DNA of 30,443 bases, taken from positions 2,501 to 32,943 of the forward strand of contig CALSCQ010002493.1 in the NCBI GenBank assembly GCA_943704525.1, read 5' to 3'. The translations under genes and the position numbers were made by a program. The stretch is from Pigoraptor vietnamica. Taxonomy: Eukaryota; Opisthokonta; Filasterea. The notes below the pieces were generated by a model. The model saw only the letters and a program-made list of their open reading frames with translations, made no database searches and was not told the origin of the DNA. Below are positions 21,396-30,443 of this stretch, piece after piece (the stretch's first letter is position 1; every line of letters begins with the position of its first letter).

Positions 21396-24300
21396 TCAAT
21401 ATCGCAGGCCATTGGGCTTGCTCAAGCTCGCAGACATTGCGTAGCCAGTCACACTCCCCATGCTCCCGTGTCGGCCCACGCTCCCGCTCGCGCCCACGGG
21501 TGTGCCTCCAACCAGGGACGACGACACGTGCGCACCCGCGCCGTACGACTGCCCCGCAGAATTGCTCGAGTGCGAATGCGCCATAGGAGACGACGAGGCC
21601 GTGCTTCCCGCGACCGCATGCTGCACAACGCCCGCCGGCGCACTCACGGGAATCGAGGCAGACCGGCTCTTCGGACCTGACGGCGGCGATATCTCGATGG
21701 GGTATGGCGAGTGCGGCGTGTGCGGATGCCGAGGACTTGACTGGTGCAAGTGTCCGTGCTGGCCATCCATAAGCAGGCGCGCGCGGTGCTGTCGGCTCAA
21801 CCCGCTCGTCCAAAAGCGCAGCAGCGCGAGGTCGTCAACGGCGAGCCCCACAATCCGCAAGAACCGCGCCGTGTTGTCCGAAGGCACGTCCTGCATGCCC
21901 TCAGACACGGCAGGCGAGGCAGGGGACAGATCGGAAGCGACGCGACCATCGGCGCGAACGGTCGGTGACATGATGCGAACGATTGCTTGCGGCGTGGTCG
22001 CGGGCGAAGTGGCCGACTGTGGCGTGTGGACGCCGCGAGACGGAATAGGCGTGGACGGAAACGAAGGAGCCGACGCATGGCCGCCCGTGCCGTTCGGTGT
22101 CTGCGGTGCGCTCGCGCCTTCGAACGTTCGGCTAAACTGGAAGTAGAGTTTCGCCTTGCTGCTCACAGTGTGCGCGAGAGAGCGAAGTGACGATGTGGGT
22201 CAGTGCAAGAAGCAGAATAAAACCCAGCGATGACTTCACAGCCTTTCTCCACCCACTTCATCCACTCTTCCTTCAGCGCGACAAGCCATTGCGCGCACAC
22301 GGCGTCGTCCACGCCCGCCTCTTCGCGCGTAGGACCTCCCTCGACACCCGCCACGGAATTGCTGCGCAGGCTAGCCGAGTGCGACGCGGCGCTGCTAGTT
22401 CGACTGCGCGCGGTCCCCGACACTGCCATCGCGCCAAACCGAGCGCCCAGCAGCGAAATCGTCGCTGGATTCCACCACTCCGCATCCCCTTTTCCCTGCC
22501 CCGCCACATCCGGCCCAAGCACGCGCTCCATCGCGCGCGTGAACGAATTGCCACTCGACGACTCCCGGTGGTTGCCCGCACGCAGCACAAAGCTGCAGTG
22601 CGCAAAGTCGCACTCTGGCTCGCCCTCTGTGTCCCCATGGACGGCGTGTGCGTCGTGGGTGTCCCATGGCATCGCACGCCGGCTGCTACTGCCCGCCGTG
22701 CCGACCATGCCCCGCCCTCGCGCACCGGCAACATCGTCTCGCGGCGCCGTAATGTCGTCGTTGTCGTTGAGAACGGCGTGGAAGACTGGCTTTGCCGATA
22801 CCTTCACGCACTCCTTCTTGTCGCACGCGTCGCCGTCCTCGCAGCCGCCCGAGCACGTGCCCATCGCTTCGCTCGAGCGCACCGATCCGCTGCGACCGCC
22901 ACGATCCGACATCGACTCGGACAACGCCCGCGCAATTCCCGATTCGCTCCTCCTCCTCACGCGGTTACCGCCGCCCGCGTCGGGACTGTCCGGCGCTGCG
23001 CCGCGCGAGTCCGCGTGGTTCACCGCACCGCCAAGGCTCGTGTCCGTCTCACCCACTGTGGACGCGTTCGATTGCGTGCGCCGCGGGGCGTCGGGCTTCC
23101 GACGAATGTCCAGCATCACGTAGGAAGACGGGTCGACGTACTCAGGCACGGACGCACGCGGACACAGGCCGAGAAGGTTGCACTCCCAGCGGTCCCTGTA
23201 GCCGCGCGAGTACAGCACGGCAGCGCAGCATGTGGGCGGAAGAAGCTCCTGTTGTGCGGCGAGGGTGAGACAAAGTCACAGTGAGGAGCACAGCGTCACG
23301 TACACAGCGCATACGCAAAGTGCGCCGCGTCGTTCACGCACCCGCAGAAGTAGCAAGATGGACGAGACAGTGTCACGCCCCGCACCACGCACGATCACTT
23401 GGTTTCCAACTGAGAGATTGAACACGATCGCCCGGAAAAACTCCGTGCCTGTCGAAGGAGTGTGATGTCGGATCAGCTTCAACAATAGACGGATGTCCAG
23501 CTACTACACTGCCGCGACTACACTTTCACGAGAGTGTGAGGCGCAGCGCACACAACGAAGACTAGAACGCACCAATGGTCCTGTACAGGTGCCGAAGGGA
23601 GCAAAAGACTTCGCCCGTTGCGGCGACTTCGCTGGCCAAGAACGAAGTGTCGGGATCGCCCACGACCAGCCGACCGGAGAGCGAGGGATCCCACTGATCG
23701 CCGGCGGCGCAAAGCTGCGACACGCACCGTATTAGGCACTCAGACGAGACCTTTATACACAGACTGCGACCTTCCCTCTCGCACACAGACGCGACCCTTC
23801 TTCTTCGCTCGCATGTGCATGAGCGCCCATGCAAAGCGCGCACACCACGCACACGCACCATTGAAGGCCCTTCGATCTGCTTCTCGAACAGACGGCTTGC
23901 GCACGTCCGCAACACCCAAGCAAACGACGCGTGCAGGTTTGCAAAAAGGCGCGCATCGCACGTCAAGTCCGTCAGAGATCGCAGCGTGCGGTTGCCCCGC
24001 CGCCGCCACATCTGCGGAATGGGTAAGTGAGTGCGCGAGCGAAGGGGCAAGCAGCAAGAAGAACAATTCACGCAAAGATTACGGGTGGGCGCACACCAAA
24101 CTCTCAGCGGCGTTGAAACCAACAGAGAATTGGAACATTCATGCTGACGGTACATCATTGGGAAGGAAAGAGAGCGAGACTGTGTACGAATAGCGAGACG
24201 ACAGTGAACGGACAGCGTAGAGGGGAGAGTTGGGCCCACCTGATCGGCCGGCAGCGCAAACCCGCCGTGCTTTGCGCTCTCGTTCCGCGCCGCGTTGTCC

Positions 24301-25566
24301 GCCTGGAACGTGCAATTTGCTTTCGCCTGCAAAAACGCGCAGAAATTTTGGTTTGTTTGAGTGCCATGCACGCACACGCACGCAAGCACACACGCGAGCA
24401 CGCGCGCGCCATACCTGGAGATCATCTACGACGAGGCGAATGCTCCCCGCCAAGAATGGCCACGAGTTAACGAGATGGACCTGCAGCGCAACAATAATAA
24501 GCGGTGCAGAAGCGACATAACAGGCGATGGGCGCGGAGTGTACAGAAAGTGAGCATGCACACGCGAGTGTGTCTGCATGTGTGTGAGAGAGTTCGCGAGT
24601 GGGGAAAAGGGAGGAGCTACGAGCACACACACACAGTGAGCCCTCGCGCGCACGCACCCGGTCTGACATCAGCAGGCAGATCGAGTACCACCGCTGCGAA
24701 CCGCGCGCCATCGTATCCCGCAGAAAGAACGAATAGCTAAAGACAAAGCCGTTCTTGTCATCGCCGAAGAGAATGGGACCCTCGCGACCGGGACACACCT
24801 CGCAACTCAAACTGAAGGGCATGCAGGGAGGCCAGATTAGATGCAAGTGCGGGAAGGACGCAGAAAATTCTCCGAGTCCAGACTCAAACAAGCCGGCACT
24901 CAGAACCGCACACGTTCATCCACAGCGAAAGTAGAGAGATGGAAAGGCGTCGATAGTGACCCCTTTCACGCGATTCCCCCGGAGACATATGTCCGCCAAC
25001 ACACAGAATGCGCACCTTCGCACGCACGCCTGCCTCACGGCCGTGTACAGTTCCGAGTTCTGTGGATAGGGTCCGCTGACGTAGCTGATGTGCGCCGCGT
25101 GGTCGTTCGAGAGGTACCCGGGATGTCCCGGGGACAGCGACTTGCACGAGTCGCACGTCGAGGCCTTCGAATGGAGCGGTGCGATCGCAGCGGCCGAATA
25201 CGATGCCACTGAGCCGGCGTCGGACGCAGCGGGCGAGTACGTGCTAAAGTTCGCGCCATCAAAGTAAGACGCGCACTCGGAGGGACCCGCGCCCGCAAGC
25301 ACGACATCCGGGTCGTGTGTGCTGTGAAAGGCCTGCGGGGACGGACGGGCGTGTGTTAGATGTGATTTGAAATTGATTCAGTGGACAGTCACAGCCGCTG
25401 CAGCAACCGACATCGAAGCGTTCGCACAGGTGTGAAGATAGTCTCCTGGCGGCACACACGGACACGTGCGCACATGCACACACACACACACACACACCTG
25501 CGTGCAGAAGAGGACGCTGGGCCCATGCAGCTCGCAGAAGTGGTTGAAGACGACTATGCTGTTCAT
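21396..25566 (-). CDS. FLCN: folliculin (FLCN) homologue, longin-DENN protein, 949 aa, 10 exons
   Basis: Exons: 25566-25498, 25332-25016, 24811-24658, 24480-24415, 24326-24240, 24011-23859, 23714-23573, 23448-23342, 23248-22257, 22158-21396; all phases agree (2,850 bases). Family hallmarks in order: MNSIVVFNHFCELHGP start, [106 protein letters not shown] and LLRFWTSGLS. Residue R165 (DTMARGSQ) matches the catalytic arginine with which human FLCN acts as a GAP on RagC/D, so the TORC1/lysosome role may be conserved. The protein is much longer than human FLCN (579 aa). The extra length is mainly Ser/Gly/Arg-rich sequence in exon 9 (about residues 415-680), plus proline/serine-rich sequence and a His/Ser-rich tail in exon 10. 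A partner FNIP is not in the window. Confidence 0.95.
25477..25497. repeat. (GT)n at the FLCN exon 1 splice donor
   Basis: Read on the minus strand, exon 1 ends CAG and intron 1 begins with about ten GT units. The donor dinucleotide is therefore the first unit of a microsatellite. Confidence 0.9.
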
Positions 25567-25919
25567 CCTCGAAAAGATGCAACCGCAAGCGACGCGCACC
25601 GCCGCCAACCCCAAGCGTATTAAAGCCAGCCCATTTTCTCACGCGCGCAACACCGCGGTCGTCGCCGCACCACGAAAGCGAACTTGCTTCTCGACGGAGC
25701 ACCGCGCACACCGACCCGCGAGGAGAAATTCCTTCGAACACTGCGATAATTCGGAGAAGGGAAGTCCGCACCCAACTTCGCACACAAGCAAACACGTATA
25801 GCCCGCCTACAAACACGAAGTACACGCGACTTTCAGCGGAGTACGAACTCGAAAGAAGGCATGTTTGCGAGAGAACGAGGCAGTGCCATTGTGCGCGAAC
25901 CGTGGATGGGTCAAGAACG

Positions 25920-25942
25920 GTCACGTGGGATATTCAATATCC
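25920..25942. promoter_or_regulatory. CACGTG box abutting a perfect palindrome
   Basis: GTCACGTG at 25920-25927 is an E-box/G-box core of the kind bound by bHLH factors. It is followed immediately by GGATATT-C-AATATCC (25928-25942), two exact inverted arms around one base. Position within a divergent promoter suggests a regulatory site, but no factor is known. Confidence 0.45.
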
Positions 25943-26065
25943 GGGGTGGAATAAGGGCGCTTCACTGATGGTGTGAAAGTGGGATAAATAATTTCTGAAG
26001 TAATTGATTCTATCAATGAAATATAATATCCGGGGTATCAATGAGTCAGAGGGTAACAGAGCAGC

Positions 26066-26073
26066 CACGTGAC
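26066..26073. promoter_or_regulatory. second CACGTG box
   Basis: CACGTGAC lies 55 bases before the dihydroorotase start codon. Together with the box at 25922 it flanks the AT-rich centre of the spacer. CACGTG also occurs by chance in GC-rich sequence, so this is weak evidence alone. Confidence 0.35.
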
Positions 26074-26127
26074 GTGCAACAAAACTAATGTCGACTGTTG
26101 AGACCCGTCGCCAGTGAAAAGTGAGCG

Positions 26128-28161
26128 ATGGCACTTCGAGTCGCACTTGCGGCACGCCTCTTTCGCACCGTTCTGCCCGTGGCGAACCAAGCGCACAGTC
26201 TGCGCGCCGCTTCCATGGCGTCTGTTGACAGGGTGAGGCCTGCGCACCTGTACATGTCGCACCACGTACGTGTGTCGCACACCTTGCGACGCCCCATCAA
26301 CTGCTGACATCACTACGCTATGGCAGATTACGCTGCCGGTGGCAGACGACTTGCACGTGCACCTCCGTCAGGAGTCCATGATGCACATGGTGGTTCCGCA
26401 GATTCGGAGGGGCGGAGTGGGCCGAGTACTTGTTATGGTGAGCCATGCTGCAATTCACAGACACTCCCAGCCACAACCACCGTCACGGCTGGGAAGCACG
26501 TGCATTCTCTTTGTCACGCGTGCATGCGCACACACGCGCACTCGCACAGAGCCAACCGCGGACTGACGGGCATGTTCACTTCCCTGCTAGCCCAATCTCA
26601 AACCGCCCGTGTCGAGTGTGGACTACGCACTGCGTTACAAGAGGGAGCTGGAAGCAGTCGATCCCTCCGTCACATATCTCATGACGCTGTACCTCGGGCC
26701 GGATGTGACGCCGGCTGAGATTGCTAAGGCTGCCGACGCCGGTGTTGTCGGTGGGCTGTTGTGTTGAACCCGTGCGACTGCACACGCGCTTGCGTGTCCC
26801 TACGTGAGTGTTGTGCCTTAGATCGGCAGTCATTGAATGTCCGTTGGGCCGTGTGCAGGCGTGAAGAGCTATCCCCGCGGCGTGACGACCAACAGCGAGA
26901 GCGGCATTGAGAGCTACACGGTGTACTACCCCGTATTCAAGGCAATGGAGGAGCGCGGGATGATCCTCAACATACACGGCGAAGTGCCCAGCGACCACAG
27001 CAAGGTCAGTCGCCGTCTTGTTGCTCTTGGCACACTGGGCGAGAGTGCCTCATTCCTCCTGCCAACAGCCTTGGTCCCTGTGCTTACGCACTGAGAGCCA
27101 ATTTCTCTCCAACATACAACACTGGCATGCGTGGAAGCACACACATCGTGACTCCCCTCTTTTTACCTCTTGGCCCCACTCTTGCGTGCTCTTGTCCGTA
27201 CAGTCAACCTGTTTATACACACCCTCTCTTGCGGTCGTCAGAGCCGATGGGGGTCAACCCCTGCGACTGCTATTGAACCGAGTCTCTTGTTTGACACAGG
27301 ACATTTGCGTCCTCAACGCCGAGGAAAACTTCCTCAAGCACCTCGAGCAGCTCCATGCGGACTTCCCGCGCCTCCGCATTGTCCTCGAGCACGTGACAAC
27401 AGCCGCCGCCGTGGCCAAGGTGCGTGTTTCGCTGTAATACTCAGACTGCCCTGTGCACTGTTGGATACACTTCTCGTCACAGCTGCGTTGAGTGATCGAT
27501 CGCTACAAGCGTTAATGCCGTGATGTGTATGTGTGTGTGTGTCAGGTCAAGTCTCTCGGCCCCACTGTCGCGGCGACAATCACCGCGCACCATCTTGAGC
27601 TCACCGTGGACGACTGGGCGGGGCGCAACCACAACTTCTGCAAGCCGGTGGCAAAGTACCCGCACGACCGCGAGGCCCTGCGCGCCGTCGTGCGTGAAGG
27701 TGGGTATGGGGTGTTGCAGACAATGGAAGTTACGTTCGCCCTGCGTGAGACGTATGGTTTCTGTTCACAACTTGTCGTGTGTCTATATAACTTCTTATAT
27801 TGTCTATCCCCTGTCCGCTGAAGGCCACGACCGCTTCTTCCTCGGCTCGGACAGCGCACCGCACGCACGCACCACCAAAGAGACGGCGGTTGGGTGCGCG
27901 GGCGTCTTTACGCAGCCCTATCTTTTGCCGTACCTCGCGCACACATTTGAGACTCTCGGCTGTCTGGGCAACCTTCGCAAGTTCGCGTGCGAAAACGGGC
28001 GAAAGTTTTACGGTCTCGCCGAAGCGACTGGCACCGTCACGCTCGTGCGGAGTCCGCTCAAGGTCGCGGACGAAATTCCGTACGGCAAGGGCGAGGGCGC
28101 CGTGGTACCATTCCGCGCGGGAGAGACGCTGTCGTGGCAGGTTGAAGGCACCGCGCAATGA
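26128..28161 (+). CDS. URA4: dihydroorotase, class II (URA4/PyrC type), probable mitochondrial presequence, 377 aa, 7 exons
   Basis: Exons: 26128-26232, 26327-26437, 26591-26750, 26859-27004, 27300-27419, 27546-27699, 27824-28161, all in phase. The enzyme cyclises N-carbamoyl-L-aspartate to dihydroorotate, step three of pyrimidine synthesis. The metal-site residues of the family are all visible: H45 and H47 (DLHVHLRQ), the carboxylatable K128 (GVKSYPRG), H165 (LNIHGE), H205 (LEHVT) and D275 (GSDSAPH). Length is close to yeast Ura4 (364). The first 33 residues hold no acidic residue but have arginines at 4, 10, 13 and 26 among Ala, Leu and Val ([16 protein letters not shown]), typical of a mitochondrial presequence. 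A second in-frame ATG at 26215 (M30) would give a cytosolic form. ATG 26128 has the better context (G at -3, G at +4). The protein is stand-alone, not part of a CAD fusion. Confidence 0.95.
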
Positions 28162-28349
28162 AGAGAATTGCGCTTGTGGAAGCAAATCGCTCTTACGCTT
28201 CAGCTTTGCATCAATGCCTATTCTGCGCAGAATTATCCGGCAGTCGCGCGTTCACTGCATCGCGCACACCGCCTGGATATCACTCCTACAATCACATATG
28301 TATTAATACGAGGGAGTGGAACACCCCCCTGCGTGTATGTTGCATGCAC
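28162..28349. other. convergent 3' spacer, dihydroorotase and ABC transporter
   Basis: These 188 bases between two stop codons contain no gene. An AT-rich patch around 28293-28312 includes the palindrome GTATTAATAC (28302-28311), a plausible 3'-end region for both genes. Confidence 0.5.
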
Positions 28350-30296
28350 TCAGAAGCTCGTCTGCCGTGCGACAAGGCGCCGGAACGTGCCCTCTGGCCG
28401 GGCCATGAGCTCTGCGTAGGTGCCTTGCTCCTCCACGCGGCCGCTGTTGAGAACGGCGATTGTGTCCGCCGTCTTGACGGTCGAAAGGCGGTGCGCGATA
28501 ACAATGACCGTGCGCTCCTTCATGATTCTGCACAACAAGAGGCGAAAGACATCAGCGCGATGCAGAAATGGACAAAGCAAAGTGCCGGCAAAAGGAAACG
28601 CAGGCAAGCACATGGTCGTGAGTTTGCGCGCACACACGAAGACAAGCACATAGCCATAATTACATACAGTCGGGCACACACACACACACGGAGGGCGATA
28701 CACGCATGCACGACACATACATGCACGCACGCACGCGCGAAACGCACCGTTCGAGGGCCTCCTGCACGAGATGCTCGCTCTGTGCGTCGAGTGCCGAAGT
28801 GGCTTCGTCCAGCACGAGGATGCGGGGGTTCTTGATGAGCGCGCGTGCAATGGCGACGCGTTGCCGCTGTCCACCTGTCGGTTCATCAACGCAGACATTC
28901 AGCAGCAGCGACACAAGTGGACAGCACACATGAACAAGCAGCTCACACACACACTCACACACACATGCATGCACATGCACACGCATCCATTCACACACAC
29001 ACACACAAACACACACATATATAGTGAATACACTAGTGAACACACAAAACACTCCGTGCACGCACCCGACAGCGCCTGCCCTCTCTCCCCAACGACCGTC
29101 TTGTAGGCGTCGGGAAATTCCTCAATGAACTCGCTCGCGTTGGCCTGCCGTGCCGCGTGGATGATCTCGTCCATCGTCGCATCGGGGCGCCCGTAGGCAA
29201 TGTTCTCCGCGATAGTGCCGCTGCAATCGCAAGCGTACGCGAACGTTAGCGCCACTGCCTTTCTACGTACCACTCCCACAGATGCGAGAATAGCATTGGA
29301 GCCAACAGCAATATACAACGCACAGTGCAACGAAAGAAACAAACGGCACGCAACCAAGAGCGGTGCACGTGCGCGTACCTGAAGAGAATGGGCTCCTGGC
29401 TGACAAGTCCCACGCGCTGCCTCAGCCACTGCGGGTCGAGCTCGCGGACATCAAAGCCGTTCACGAGAATGCGACCGGCGTCGGGATCGTACAGGCGGAG
29501 GAGAAGAGCCGCCACAGTGCCTGCGGATCAAAGCGAGTCAGTTGGAATTTGTTTTGAAAAAAAGGGTCCCGTCGCCAACATACAGTGCAACGCCCCCGCC
29601 CAAAGGGTAGTTCCCCCGCTTGCAGTATGTCAATAACCGGCACAAAAAACGAGACGCGCACAACAGAGCACCACGCGCACGCACTCTTTCCGCTGCCACT
29701 CGGGCCGACGACGGCAAGGGACTTGCCCGCGGGCACGGCGAGGTCGAGACCCTTAAACACAGCCGCGTCCGGTCGCGTGGGGTACGTGAAGGTGATGTTC
29801 TCAAAGCGGATGTCGCCGTCAAAGCGCGCTGAGTCCGGACGCACGCCGCCCGTGGACGGAATGGTCGGCTTCTTGTCAAGCAGTTCCCATAATCGGCCAC
29901 TTGCGCCAATGCCCTTCATGAGGTCACCGTAGAACGAGCTCACACCTGCGAACGGGAGGAAAGACAAGCGCGGTCAGAAAACAGTGTGAGCGGGCACAAG
30001 GCCTGGAAATAGGAACAGAGAGATGAAAGGAATTGAAACACGGGGCACACAATAAAGAGGGCAAAGGAGTGCACGAATGCTGAGTGGGCGGCATGAAGAG
30101 CGAGACACAAGGAGTAAGCAAGTAGTGCGTGTGTGCTGCGTGGGTGAGAGGGACACGCACCGATGATGGAGACGCCAACAGTGGCCGAGTACATGAGGAA
30201 CGAGGCGAGATTTCCGACGGTGATTGCGCCCTCCATCATCATGTGCCCGCCGTTCCACAGCACACCGAGCATCATAAGATTGCCCGCGAGGCCCGT
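28350..30296 (-). CDS. ABCB10: ABCB10-like half ABC transporter, 3' part (last 332 aa, 6 exons)
   Basis: Visible exons: 30296-30161, 29945-29685, 29520-29379, 29220-29066, 28874-28748, 28527-28350, all in phase (999 bases). The first visible exon is preceded by an acceptor (AG at 30298-30297), so the start and most of the membrane domain lie beyond the right edge. Exons one and two give the end of the transmembrane domain ([34 protein letters not shown]). The ATPase domain is complete: A-loop FTYPTRPD, Walker [10 protein letters not shown] (completed across a splice), Q-loop LVSQEP, signature LSGGQRQR (also spanning a splice), Walker [13 protein letters not shown] and H-loop VIAHRLS. SSFY-LMKG-GA-GRLWELL and IAENIAYG resemble ABCB10, a mitochondrial inner-membrane exporter. 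ABCB8 or TAP-like relatives cannot be excluded without the N-terminus. Confidence 0.92.
28935..29025. repeat. CA-rich tract in ABC transporter intron
   Basis: Degenerate (CA)n with GCATGCA steps in the intron 28875-29065, between the exon ending LSG and the exon beginning GQRQR. A shorter (CA)n lies at about 28674-28690 in the next intron. Confidence 0.9.

Positions 30297-30443
<147 letters not shown>

Larger units (their letters stand above)
25567..26127. promoter_or_regulatory. divergent promoter region, FLCN and dihydroorotase
   Basis: These 561 bases separate the ATG of FLCN (25566, minus) from the ATG of the dihydroorotase gene (26128, plus). The centre (25960-26040) is AT-rich, unlike the rest. 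Landmarks are two CACGTG boxes (25922-25927 and 26066-26071), a 15-base palindrome (25928-25942), and a 12-base direct repeat AATATCCGGGGT at 25936-25947 and 26025-26036. No ORF with recognisable protein character is seen. Confidence 0.6.

Noticed and set aside
22163-22256. Read-through of FLCN exon 9 to the stop near 22163
   Set aside because: A GTGGGT donor at 22256 and AG at 22160-22159 join to give [11 protein letters not shown], the conserved FLCN segment. Read-through would delete the C-terminal part.
21396-30296. FLCN, dihydroorotase and the ABC transporter as one functional cluster
   Set aside because: They are divergent or convergent single genes with unrelated known roles. Nothing beyond proximity links them.

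Overview
This is nuclear DNA from a eukaryote. All five recognisable protein genes are interrupted by short spliceosomal introns, mostly 68-160 bases with GT...AG ends. Exons are GC-rich, and introns and spacers carry long CA/TG microsatellites. The gene set (a 5,000-residue RNF213-type E3 with CBM20, AAA and RZ domains, folliculin, a stand-alone class II dihydroorotase, an ABCB10-type transporter) suits a free-living unicellular protist. A stand-alone URA4-type dihydroorotase argues against animals, where the domain lies inside CAD, and folliculin argues against land plants. I cannot name the species.

Layout. 1-1290 is low-complexity: CA microsatellite, one doubtful short ORF, and three tandem arrays (18-, 10- and 36-base units). 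3049-1291 (minus, 4 exons, 442 aa) encodes a RING-like zinc site, a ubiquitin-like domain and a C-terminal alpha/beta domain. It is head to head, across 537 bases, with a giant RNF213 homologue at 3587-21292 (plus, 19 exons, 5,054 aa). The exon chain of the giant gene closes exactly in phase at all 18 junctions. Folliculin (FLCN) follows on the minus strand, 25566-21396 (10 exons, 949 aa), converging on RNF213 with 103 bases between stops. FLCN shares a 561-base divergent spacer with a plus-strand dihydroorotase, 26128-28161 (7 exons, 377 aa), whose N-terminus looks like a mitochondrial presequence. The dihydroorotase converges, 188 bases between stops, on a minus-strand ABCB10-like half-transporter, 30296-28350. 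Only the last part of its membrane domain and its ATPase domain lie in the window; the rest is beyond the right edge, past a (TG)n intron.

How the genes relate. The left half holds two divergent ubiquitin-related genes. In mammals RNF213 is a cell-autonomous defence E3 that ubiquitylates bacterial LPS through its RZ finger and also acts on lipid droplets. Here the giant protein keeps the CBM20, the two active AAA modules (AAA3, AAA4) and the RZ region, but I find no RING, and the RZ zinc ligands are altered. The right half holds a nutrient/lysosome signalling regulator (FLCN), a pyrimidine-synthesis enzyme and a probable mitochondrial ABC exporter. I see no evidence that these form one pathway. 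The most novel points are the RING-less RNF213 with a divergent RZ finger, the RING-like/UBL/alpha-beta protein divergently paired with it, and the large low-complexity insertions in FLCN.
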